Below, piece by piece: positions 1-7,583 of a stretch of 64,000 bases of DNA. This stretch comes from Alteromonas naphthalenivorans. Lineage in GTDB: Bacteria > Pseudomonadota > Gammaproteobacteria > Enterobacterales > Alteromonadaceae. The position numbers were made by a program, and so were the translations under genes. Each line of letters opens with the position of its first letter. The first letter of the stretch is position 1. The notes under the pieces were generated by a model, which was not told the DNA's origin, did not search any database, and worked only from the letters and a program-made list of their open reading frames with translations. The DNA is taken from positions 806,001-870,000 of the forward strand of contig NC_015554.1 in the NCBI RefSeq assembly GCF_000213655.1, in the 5' to 3' direction.

Positions 1-109
1 TACCCTGATAAATAGAAGATTCAATCCAAACGTCACCTGCGTCTAACGCTTCCTGCTCTGTTACAGAAATTGGTGGTAACACTTTTTTTAAGCTAGTTCT
101 AATACTCAT
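1..109 (-). CDS. fadE: Acyl-CoA dehydrogenase FadE, N-terminal fragment (runs off the window)
   Basis: Reading leftwards from the ATG at 109, an open frame of 36 codons runs to the window edge. It translates to MSIRTSLKKVLPPISVTEQE followed by ALDAGDVWIESSIYQG. The KVLPPIS..E..ALDAG.VW stretch is the conserved start of the catalytic part of FadE-type acyl-CoA dehydrogenases, which catalyse the first oxidation of fatty-acid beta-oxidation. Another ATG at 120 is followed by an in-frame stop, so 109 is the likely start. Only the first part of the gene is present, so no catalytic residues can be checked. Assignment rests on recall of family sequence, not on a search. Confidence 0.7.
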   Translation of the reverse strand, partial: MSIRTSLKKVLPPISVTEQEALDAGDVWIESSIYQG

Positions 110-124
110 ATTTGACTCATCCGC

Positions 125-140
125 TCATCTGACCAGTTGT
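125..140 (-). promoter_or_regulatory. Possible FadR-type operator upstream of fadE
   Basis: On the minus strand this reads ACAACTGGTCAGATGA, close to the AACTGGTCNGAC core of FadR operators. It sits 16-31 bases upstream of the fadE start, where a repressor site would be expected. Only one half of the operator matches well. FadR control in this lineage is not certain, since PsrA is an alternative regulator. Confidence 0.35.
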
Positions 141-372
141 ATAGTGTTAATACTACATCAGTTTCAGAAAAGATCAAAAAAATCGCTCATAAATAGTTTC
201 AAAAATGTAAAATTTAATAAAATGAAGTGATTACGATAGCGCTGAAAATGATAGAGGCGAGCTTATGTAAAAAATGTGAGGCGGCAACCGAAAATATTCT
301 GGTAACTGAGTTATGTTTATTAACCATTTACAGGTAAACTTTCGATAACAGAGCGAGTTACAGGAAGTAGTA

Positions 373-2682
373 ATGCAAGATACATCATCGAACACATCAA
401 GGTGGTTTGCTTCACCAAAGCTAACTATCTGTGTGGTTATTGTTGCGATGTTAGTGGCAGTAGTCGGCGCAAAAAATTTATACTTTCGAGGCGACTACAA
501 AGTATTCTTTGAGCCTGATAATCCGCAGCGTCTTGCCTTTGAAGAAATGCAGAACATATTTAATAAGAGCGAAAATGTCGCTTTTATGGTGGTGCCAGAT
601 GACGATAATGTATTTAAACCGTCTACCTTATCTTTAGTTGTTGAGCTTACAGAAGCTGCATGGCAACTCCCTCTTTCTACCCGCGTAGAATCCATATCTA
701 ATTTCCAATACACCTACGCCGAAGATGACGATCTTATTGTAGAGGACTTAATTACCACGGGTTCGCTCTCGAATTCTGAAATAACAAATATTAAGGATGT
801 ACTAGATAGTACCCCTGAACTAACCGGAAGGTTAGTATCATACCCTGGAGATGTGTTGGTAGTGAACACTACCATTCAATTGCCCGACGGTGACCAAACG
901 AAAGAGGTGATTGAAATTGCAACTGCTGCCACTGCGCTAAAACAGCAGTTAGAGGAAAAATACCCCGGTCACGCTATCTATCTCACCGGAATGGTTGTAA
1001 TGAACGATGCTTTCGCGGTGGCTGCGCAGCAAGATGCCAGCACGCTCATTCCACTTATGTTTTTCCTTATCATTGTGATGATCGGCGTGATTGTCCGTTC
1101 GGTGTTTGCAGCTCTCGCTACATTATTAGTGGTTATTGTCTCTATTGCCACTTCCATTGGGGTATCTGGCTGGCTGGGCATGTTTCTAAGTACCGCTACG
1201 GTAAATGCACCCACTATGATAACGACACTGGCAGTGGCTGACTGTATCCACATCATCGTGGGTGTACAGTACTTTCTTGGTCGCGGCCTCAACAACGCTA
1301 ATGCGATAAGTGAAAGTTTAAGAATTAATACCAAGCCTATTATTATCACCAGTGTTACTACAGCTATCGGCTTCTTAATGCTGAACTTTTCTGCCGTCCC
1401 CGTCTTGGCTGATTTAGGTAACATGACCGCATTCGGGGTAATGCTCGCCTGTGTATTATCACTTTGGTTCCTGCCAGCTTTATTACTATTAAAGCCATTG
1501 AAAGCGAAAGCGACGAAAAGTAACAAAGTCTTCGAGCGATTGGGGAATAAAGTCACGTCGAATTACCGCGCTTTGTTACCTATCTGTGCATTAGTGATTG
1601 TGGGGATCAGTGTTTTTGCTACCAATAACGAATTAAATGATGTTGCGGTGAAGTACTTCGACGATAGAAGTACGTTTGGCCAAGCGGTGGAAATCAATGA
1701 AGAGAAGCTTGGTGGTATGTCTAACATCGACTTCGTTATTTATTCAGATACCCCTTATGGTGCCACAGAGCCTGACTTTTTGGCACGAGTAGAGTTACTC
1801 ACTAAATGGCTTCGCGATAAAGAAGAAGTTCATCATGTGCTGTCCTTTGCCGATACATTAAAACGCTTAAATAAAAATATGCATGGTGATGACGATGCCT
1901 ATTACCGGTTACCAGAAGATGGAGAGCTGGCCTCGCAGTATGTATTGTTGTACGAAATGTCGCTGCCATTTGGTCTAGACTTAAGTAATCAGTTAGATAT
2001 TGATAAATCAGCAATGAGAATTATCGCCGTTATTGATAATTTAGGCAGTAAAGATTTAACCGCATTAGAGTTTGATGCTAAAGCATATTTTAAAAGCCTT
2101 GGCAGCGACAACCGTCTGGAAGCCGCCAGTCCGCCTTTAATGTTCGCGCATATTGGCGATCGAAATATGGAAAGTATGGTAAAGGGGTCTATTTATGCCT
2201 TAGTCCTTATTTCTGTTTTGATTTTTTTCGCGTTACGTTCGTGGCGACTCGGGTTAGTAAGCTTGTTTACTAATTTGCTACCCGCCGCTATTGGCTTTGG
2301 TGTTTGGGGGTTAATCTCAGGCCAAATTAATATGGCGCTGTCGGTGGTCATCAGTATGACCATGGGCATTATCGTTGACGATACAGTGCACTTCTTGTCG
2401 AAGTATCAGTCGGCGAGGCTAACACGTAAATCGGTTAAAGAAAGTGTGCTTTATGCATTTAATACGGTTGGAATGGCACTGACGACTACCACAATAGTGC
2501 TGACAGTTGGTTTTGGTGTACTAGCGTCTTCAAGCTTCATGCTTAACGCGCACATGGGCATTTTAACCATTATTATTATCGTCGCGGCGTTGGCCGTTGA
2601 CCTTATTTTCCTACCCGCGTTATTAATGTGGTTGGACAAAGATGAAACCCCGTTACCGGAGAAGAATAGTGAGATACATTAG
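373..2682 (+). CDS. RND/MMPL-superfamily exporter
   Basis: A 769-residue inner-membrane protein with classic RND topology: one N-terminal helix (about residues 17-33), a large periplasmic domain, a helix bundle (about 228-375), then the same arrangement repeated (helix near 402, second bundle about 612-750). The polar transmembrane motifs LAVADCIHII in the first half and GIIVDDTVHF in the second are the charged proton-relay type seen in MMPL/HpnN-like RND proteins. The AGGAAG ribosome-binding site lies 7 bases before the ATG. It is translationally linked to a LolA-like protein and followed by a beta-barrel protein, which suggests the three move a lipid or other hydrophobic substrate across the envelope. 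The substrate cannot be read from sequence. Confidence 0.85.
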   Translation: MQDTSSNTSRWFASPKLTICVVIVAMLVAVVGAKNLYFRGDYKVFFEPDNPQRLAFEEMQNIFNKSENVAFMVVPDDDNVFKPSTLSLVVELTEAAWQLPLSTRVESISNFQYTYAEDDDLIVEDLITTGSLSNSEITNIKDVLDSTPELTGRLVSYPGDVLVVNTTIQLPDGDQTKEVIEIATAATALKQQLEEKYPGHAIYLTGMVVMNDAFAVAAQQDASTLIPLMFFLIIVMIGVIVRSVFAALATLLVVIVSIATSIGVSGWLGMFLSTATVNAPTMITTLAVADCIHIIVGVQYFLGRGLNNANAISESLRINTKPIIITSVTTAIGFLMLNFSAVPVLADLGNMTAFGVMLACVLSLWFLPALLLLKPLKAKATKSNKVFERLGNKVTSNYRALLPICALVIVGISVFATNNELNDVAVKYFDDRSTFGQAVEINEEKLGGMSNIDFVIYSDTPYGATEPDFLARVELLTKWLRDKEEVHHVLSFADTLKRLNKNMHGDDDAYYRLPEDGELASQYVLLYEMSLPFGLDLSNQLDIDKSAMRIIAVIDNLGSKDLTALEFDAKAYFKSLGSDNRLEAASPPLMFAHIGDRNMESMVKGSIYALVLISVLIFFALRSWRLGLVSLFTNLLPAAIGFGVWGLISGQINMALSVVISMTMGIIVDDTVHFLSKYQSARLTRKSVKESVLYAFNTVGMALTTTTIVLTVGFGVLASSSFMLNAHMGILTIIIIVAALAVDLIFLPALLMWLDKDETPLPEKNSEIH

Positions 2683-3463
2683 CCTTGTTTTACTGGCGTC
2701 GTTCATATCCATCAGCGCATTCAATAGCGTTGCCGCCGAGAGTGAGCCTAGCACAAAAGGACTAGAAATAGCGCAGGAGCGAAAAGCGAGAGATCGCGGG
2801 TGGAATAACTCAGAGGCCGAAATTTTAATGGTCCTGCGTAATGCGCAAGGCCAAGAGGCAACACGCAAACTCAACGTGAAATCGATGGAGTTGACCGATG
2901 ACGGTGATAAAGCACTAACGGTTTTCCAATCCCCTCGAGATGTAAAAGGAACCGCATTCCTGAGTTTCTCCCATGTTTTTGATGCTGATGAACAGTGGAT
3001 ATTTCTTCCTGCTTTAAAACGCGTAAAGCGTATAGCGTCAAAAAATAAAAGTGGGCCTTTTGTCGGCAGTGAATTTGCTTTTGAAGACATGACATCGTTC
3101 GAAGTAGAAAAATTTTCTTACACCTATGTAGGTGACGAGACGATCAATGGCGAAGCGTGCTTTGTATTAGAGCAAACTCCTCAGTATGACTATTCGGGTT
3201 ACACGTTACAAAAAGTATGGATTGATAAGTCTCACTATCGTGTACACAAAGTTGAATTTTACGATAAGAAAGGGGCGCTACTTAAGGTACTTGAGCTAAA
3301 AGATTACGAGCTTTATAAAGAGAAGTACTGGCGACCTATACGCAGTGAGATGACGAACGTACAAACACGTAAGTCTACGTCGCTAATTACAGAAAGCTTA
3401 ATATTTGATACCGACTTGTCAGAATCAGACTTTGATAAGAACAGTTTAAAAAGAGCCCGGTAA
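2669..3463 (+). CDS. LolA-like outer-membrane lipoprotein-sorting family protein
   Basis: A secreted protein of about 264 residues with an N-terminal signal peptide (RYISLVLLASFISIS, cleavage near AAES). It resembles the LolA-like family annotated as outer membrane lipoprotein-sorting protein, which commonly follows an RND/MMPL exporter. The body contains the family-typical VFQSPRDVKGTAFL and PALKRVKRI stretches and a late VWIDKSHYRVHKVEFYDKKG. I chose the GTG at 2669 because GGAGAAG lies just upstream at good spacing. An in-frame ATG at 2642 has no clear ribosome-binding site and would overlap the exporter by 41 bases. With the GTG start the overlap is 14 bases, implying coupled translation. 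Role in lipid or lipoprotein shuttling is inferred from fold family and neighbours. Confidence 0.75.
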   Translation: MRYISLVLLASFISISAFNSVAAESEPSTKGLEIAQERKARDRGWNNSEAEILMVLRNAQGQEATRKLNVKSMELTDDGDKALTVFQSPRDVKGTAFLSFSHVFDADEQWIFLPALKRVKRIASKNKSGPFVGSEFAFEDMTSFEVEKFSYTYVGDETINGEACFVLEQTPQYDYSGYTLQKVWIDKSHYRVHKVEFYDKKGALLKVLELKDYELYKEKYWRPIRSEMTNVQTRKSTSLITESLIFDTDLSESDFDKNSLKRAR

Positions 3464-3466
3464 TTC

Positions 3467-4654
3467 GTGATTAAATCTATTGCTTTATTGGTATCAAGTA
3501 TTACGGCTTCATTTTCTTTGTTGGCCAATACGGAAGTGACAGGCTCCGCGGGTGGAGAGTTGCGCTACTTTTTGCAAGACGCCCTGTACGAACCGCAAGA
3601 ACGAACTTACGGCTCTGTCTTTTTCAGCCCCGAAACCTATACCGAGTGGAATGATGCAGAAGACAGTTTGCTGTTTAAGCCCTTTTTCAGGGCTGACCAA
3701 CACGACGAGGAAAGAACCCATTTCGATGTTCGAGAACTGCAGTGGATGCATGTGGCAGACACATGGGAAACTAAAGTAGGAATTGGGAAAGTATTCTGGG
3801 GGCAAACCGAGTCTATTCACCTTGTCGACATCGTTAATCAAACTGATGCAATTGAAGCGGTAGATGGCGAAGATAAGCTTGGTCAGCCAATGGTTAACGC
3901 TTCTTACTTTAGTGATTTCGGCACGTTTTCAGTATTTGTGTTGCCCTATTTTAGAGAGCGTACCTTCGAAAGTACTGATGGTCGTCTGCGACCACCCCTT
4001 GCTGTAGGAGAAGCCTTGTACGAGTCAGATGGTGAGCAAAGCCATGTTGATTATGCGCTGAGGTGGCAAGCAAGTATCAGTGATTGGGAAGTGGGGCTAT
4101 CTTACTTTTCAGGTACAAGCCGAGAGCCAGAACTTGTTACCATCGTGAATGACGAAGGTCAGCCAGAAATTCTTCCCTATTACGCACAAATCAACCAAGT
4201 AGGCATTGATTTACTGAATGTTTACGGGGCATGGTTACTTAAATTTGAGTCGATATATCGAGAAGGGCAGTCGGAAGATTTTGCTGCGGTAGTTACAGGT
4301 TTCGAGTACACCACACAAGGTATCTTCGACACGCAATATGGCCTTGGCGTATTAAGTGAATATCAGTTTGATGAACGCAAAGATAACTTTTTTGCTTTAG
4401 GTCAAAACGACCTTATGGTGGGCTTTCGGTTTATATTCAACGACATTGACGGAACAGAAGTGTTAATGGGGTACGTACAAGATTTAGATGAATCGAGTAC
4501 CTCTAGTGCATTTATTGAAGCGTCCAGTCGCATTTCACCTCATTGGCGATGGAAACTGGATGGCTATTTCTTTTCAAGTGATGATACCGACGATACTTTT
4601 TATTTCCTAAGAAGAGATGATCATCTTCAATTTACCCTTGAGTACTTTTTTTAG
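3467..4654 (+). CDS. Probable outer-membrane beta-barrel protein of the RND cluster
   Basis: A 395-residue protein starting with GTG three bases after the preceding stop. It has a signal peptide (IKSIALLVSSITASFSLLA) and many alternating aromatic/polar strands. It ends in TLEYFF, whose terminal Phe is the usual signal for outer-membrane barrel assembly. The spacing makes it the third gene of the exporter operon. It resembles the uncharacterised or DUF1302-like barrels found beside such exporters. I infer that it is the outer-membrane exit or partner for the exporter; no function is known from sequence. Confidence 0.65.
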   Translation: MIKSIALLVSSITASFSLLANTEVTGSAGGELRYFLQDALYEPQERTYGSVFFSPETYTEWNDAEDSLLFKPFFRADQHDEERTHFDVRELQWMHVADTWETKVGIGKVFWGQTESIHLVDIVNQTDAIEAVDGEDKLGQPMVNASYFSDFGTFSVFVLPYFRERTFESTDGRLRPPLAVGEALYESDGEQSHVDYALRWQASISDWEVGLSYFSGTSREPELVTIVNDEGQPEILPYYAQINQVGIDLLNVYGAWLLKFESIYREGQSEDFAAVVTGFEYTTQGIFDTQYGLGVLSEYQFDERKDNFFALGQNDLMVGFRFIFNDIDGTEVLMGYVQDLDESSTSSAFIEASSRISPHWRWKLDGYFFSSDDTDDTFYFLRRDDHLQFTLEYFF

Positions 4655-4697
4655 TACAAGGCGTTATTTCTGATTTAAATTTAACACTTACACTTTT

Positions 4698-4730
4698 AAC
4701 CCTAGCTATTTAATAATAGGGTTATTCTTT
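4698..4730 (+). terminator. Weak hairpin after the exporter operon
   Basis: AACCCTA (4698-4704) pairs with TAGGGTT (4717-4723) and is followed by the T-rich ATTCTTTT. The stem is short and AT-rich, so this is only a candidate terminator between the barrel gene and the next small outer-membrane gene. Confidence 0.35.
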
Positions 4731-4753
4731 TGTGGTTCTAACTTGAGGTTTTA

Positions 4754-5281
4754 ATGAAGCAGTTTGTTGTTGGTTTTATAGCGCTTTTTTTTATATTTAA
4801 CGCACACAGTGCTTCTACCAACTACGGTATTGCGTCAGTGGGGTTTAGTGATTTTGAGTTCAAAGATGTCGAAAATAGCGGGCTAACTTATAGTGTTGCT
4901 TTCGGGCGCCAAATCCATAGGCAGTGGTATACAGAAGTGGGGTACCTTAATTTAACTAACGATAGCGACAATGGCACCGAGCTTTCGGGTGACGCGCTTT
5001 ACCTTGCAGTGCTCGGAAAAGCAAACAGTCAGTATGGGGAACTGTTTTATAAGTTAGGGGTTGCTAACGTTGATATTGCAAGTACGCGCTACTGTGGCAA
5101 TTCAGAGTTTTCTGGTGATGCATGCTCATTTGATGAGGGTGTGGTGGCAGGTATTGCTGGCCTTGGATTTGATTATTATGTTGGTCTAAAATCTATGGTG
5201 CGACTTGAATACATTTATCTAGGCGGCGAAGAAAACCTCTCAACGCATTTAGTGTCTTTGGGCTTTCGCTACAATTTTTAA
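4754..5281 (+). CDS. Small outer-membrane beta-barrel protein (OmpX/Ail-like)
   Basis: A 175-residue secreted protein: signal peptide MKQFVVGFIALFFIFNAHSA, then about eight amphipathic strands with alternating hydrophobic residues, ending HLVSLGFRYNF with the terminal Phe typical of outer-membrane barrels. Two cysteines (RYCGNSEF and DACSFD) may form a loop disulfide. It is transcribed alongside the exporter group but separated by 99 bases containing a weak hairpin. Function unknown. Confidence 0.7.
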   Translation: MKQFVVGFIALFFIFNAHSASTNYGIASVGFSDFEFKDVENSGLTYSVAFGRQIHRQWYTEVGYLNLTNDSDNGTELSGDALYLAVLGKANSQYGELFYKLGVANVDIASTRYCGNSEFSGDACSFDEGVVAGIAGLGFDYYVGLKSMVRLEYIYLGGEENLSTHLVSLGFRYNF

Positions 5282-5387
5282 TAGCCAAAAAGGTAGGGCG
5301 ACTAAATACATACAAATATAGCGGTGTAATCCAAACGCTATTATTCAGCGTAAAAAGAGTGGCTAGTCAAAAACTAAGGAGCCATTT

Positions 5388-5654
5388 ATGAAAAACGAAT
5401 TAGACAGTAAATTTCTATTACAGGTGTTTGAAAAAATCCGAACCAACGGCGATAAGAAAGAAGATCAATACCACCTAAATGGCATTGTTGCGTACACCGA
5501 CCTAGATGGCTACACGTTATTTATCGAAGATAAAAACTGCAAATTGCAATTTGGCTTCCATAATCAATATCACTTTGATTATGAAACTAACGACCACTTT
5601 CATACTTTTGAGAAAAAGCTGAAACAGATTGATAAAGAGTACGGCGCTAACTAA
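5388..5654 (+). CDS. DUF3081-family small protein
   Basis: An 88-residue soluble protein with a strong AAGGAG ribosome-binding site. The pattern FEKIRTNGDKKEDQYHLNGI followed by AYTDLDGYTLFIEDKN and FHNQYHFDYE matches the DUF3081 family of marine gammaproteobacteria as I remember it. No known function, no signal peptide and no membrane segment. It stands alone between intergenic spaces, so neighbours give no hint. Confidence 0.65.
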   Translation: MKNELDSKFLLQVFEKIRTNGDKKEDQYHLNGIVAYTDLDGYTLFIEDKNCKLQFGFHNQYHFDYETNDHFHTFEKKLKQIDKEYGAN

Positions 5655-5840
5655 ATAGGCTGATTGGGGAGGGCAACCTTCTTCAAAAATTTCACTTTAT
5701 CGAGATTGGTAAATCAATGGGCGGCGCATAGAAAACAAAATCCTACGGCAGTAGTGTCGAATTATTCCACCAACGCACTTTCGACTTTAATTTGGTCTGC
5801 TACAATAGCGCTCCTCTTAATTTGTTAGGAATAGAGTGCG

Positions 5841-6767
5841 TTGGCTGCGGCAATTAAGGCTCCTAAATTCAAACTGTCTTTTCTTACTCCGAAATTTTGG
5901 CCTGTATGGCTAGGAGTATTTCTTCTTTACATCATCACTTGGCTCCCTCTTCCTGTCATACGATTTATTGGCGGTGGTGCAGGTAAACTTATTGCGAAAA
6001 TTGTTCCTAAGCGCGTTCGCGTGGCAAAGCGAAACCTTGAACTTTGGAACCCGTCGTTGTCAGAGTCAGAAGTGCAAGCGCTATTAAAAGAGAACGTGCG
6101 AAGAACCGGAATGGCCTTATTTGAAACCGCTATGGGGTGGTGGTGGCCTGATTGGCGAGTAAAAAGAGCCATAGAAATTGAAGGTGCTGAGCATGTTGAG
6201 GCTGCCATAGCTAGCGGAAAAGGTGTGTTTGGGATGGCACTGCACAACATGAACCTTGAATTTGCATGTAGGGGAATTGGGTACTTCCACCCTAGTATCG
6301 CCTTCTATAGAAAGCATAATAATCCGCTGGTCGATTATTTACAGTACCATGGTCGTAATCGCTCAAATAAGTACATGATTGATAAGCGTAATGCAAAGGC
6401 CTTGTTAATGGCATTGGAAGACAAAGAACTGTGCCTATACCTTCCCGACCAAGACTACGGACCAAAGCAAAGCGTATTCGTCCCCTTTGGTGGAGTTGCT
6501 GAAACCGCGACCACCACAGCCACATTGATGTTTATTCGTCGTTCTACCAGTGTGCCTATGATGATTACGTCTCAGTACACTGCAAAAGGTTACAAAATCA
6601 AAATATACCCTCCATTGACCCATTTAGGGGAAATGGACGATATTGCTGCATTAACGGAATTGAACACGCATATCGACAAGGCAATTAAAGAACAGCCTGA
6701 AAGCTACTTATGGATGCACAAGCGTTTCAAAACCAGACCCAGTAAAGACACACCGTCATTGTACTAA
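5841..6767 (+). CDS. Lysophospholipid/lipid A acyltransferase (LpxL/LpxM family)
   Basis: A 308-residue protein of the lipid A lauroyl/myristoyl acyltransferase family, which adds secondary acyl chains to Kdo2-lipid IVA at the inner membrane. Visible are the N-terminal membrane anchor (about residues 20-45), the catalytic HX4E motif as HNMNLE (His135...Glu140), and the later LCLYLPDQDYGP and VFVPFGG motifs of the family. The start is TTG at 5841: an in-frame stop lies three codons upstream, and AGGA is about 10 bases before the TTG. Whether it is the LpxL-type or LpxM-type enzyme cannot be decided here. Confidence 0.85.
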   Translation: MAAAIKAPKFKLSFLTPKFWPVWLGVFLLYIITWLPLPVIRFIGGGAGKLIAKIVPKRVRVAKRNLELWNPSLSESEVQALLKENVRRTGMALFETAMGWWWPDWRVKRAIEIEGAEHVEAAIASGKGVFGMALHNMNLEFACRGIGYFHPSIAFYRKHNNPLVDYLQYHGRNRSNKYMIDKRNAKALLMALEDKELCLYLPDQDYGPKQSVFVPFGGVAETATTTATLMFIRRSTSVPMMITSQYTAKGYKIKIYPPLTHLGEMDDIAALTELNTHIDKAIKEQPESYLWMHKRFKTRPSKDTPSLY

Positions 6768-6890
6768 CGGAGCAGTTACCTATTATATTGTTAGGTGTAC
6801 AATGACTGATGTAGGGCGTTTTTTGTGCGCAAGGTAAAAGCGAGGTAAGCTGTACTTTGGGTTTAAGTTATTGGAAGCATTAATAAAGTC

Positions 6891-7505
6891 ATGGCTAAAA
6901 AGGTTTATTCAAATACATTATTTTGGGCGCGTCACGTAGCGCTGGCATTCGTATTGATAGTGATTGCGGGTGTGATGATATATTTGCAACAAAATAACAG
7001 TGATGACGTTCCTGCCGGTAAACCCGCTGAAGAAAAGTCGGTGGCTAAGGGATTGAGCGAGTTTTACCGCGAATTCAGAATGTCCTCTACCGATCCAGTT
7101 AAGGAAGAGCAGGGTAATTTTGTGATAGAAACTGGCGGCGTTGACCCCCAACTCGATAGCAAACTTGAAAGCATGTCTAGCCTGAATACGACGGTAGACA
7201 CTAGCTGGACCGGCGAGCAAAAATTCCGCACCTTCAAAGAAGGGAGTACATTGCGAGAGGCCATCTCTACTTTTGCGCAAGCGGAAGGCATGCAGCTGAT
7301 TTGGAATTTAGAGCAAGACTTCATAATCAAACATCAGTTTCAGCTGGATAACACGGTAGCTGGGTCGTTGGCAAAAATTGCTAGCGCTATCGACAGTAGT
7401 TTCGAAGGACAGGTAAATGCCTATCTTTGCCCTGAGCAACGTTCTTTGGTAGTGACCGCTGAAGAGACCGAGTTTTTATCTACCCGATGTACCCTAGTTC
7501 GCTGA
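6891..7505 (+). CDS. TcpQ-domain membrane-anchored protein
   Basis: A 204-residue protein with one N-terminal membrane helix (about residues 12-30), a low-complexity linker, and a C-terminal TcpQ-like domain: RTFKEGSTLREAISTFAQAE, then LIWNLEQDFIIKHQF and an ASAIDSSF segment. TcpQ/PilL-type domains bind outer-membrane secretin or pilus components. Two cysteines in the last 25 residues could form a disulfide. No pilus or secretin genes are adjacent, so it is an orphan. It lies convergent to glnE. Function is inferred from the domain only. Confidence 0.7.
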   Translation: MAKKVYSNTLFWARHVALAFVLIVIAGVMIYLQQNNSDDVPAGKPAEEKSVAKGLSEFYREFRMSSTDPVKEEQGNFVIETGGVDPQLDSKLESMSSLNTTVDTSWTGEQKFRTFKEGSTLREAISTFAQAEGMQLIWNLEQDFIIKHQFQLDNTVAGSLAKIASAIDSSFEGQVNAYLCPEQRSLVVTAEETEFLSTRCTLVR

Positions 7506-7583
7506 TTATTAGTTAAATCAAAGAAGAGCTACTTGCTCACCTTTATTATCATTACTGCCATCAGTGCTAGCATTTCTATTGGT

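Noticed and set aside
978..1556. A 192-residue leftward open frame inside the RND exporter gene
   Set aside because: It lies opposite hydrophobic helices of a clear RND gene; such antisense frames are common in membrane-protein genes. No ribosome-binding site or domain.
2653..3090. A 145-residue leftward frame opposite the LolA-like gene
   Set aside because: The sense-strand gene is well supported by family motifs and operon spacing; the antisense translation shows no domain.
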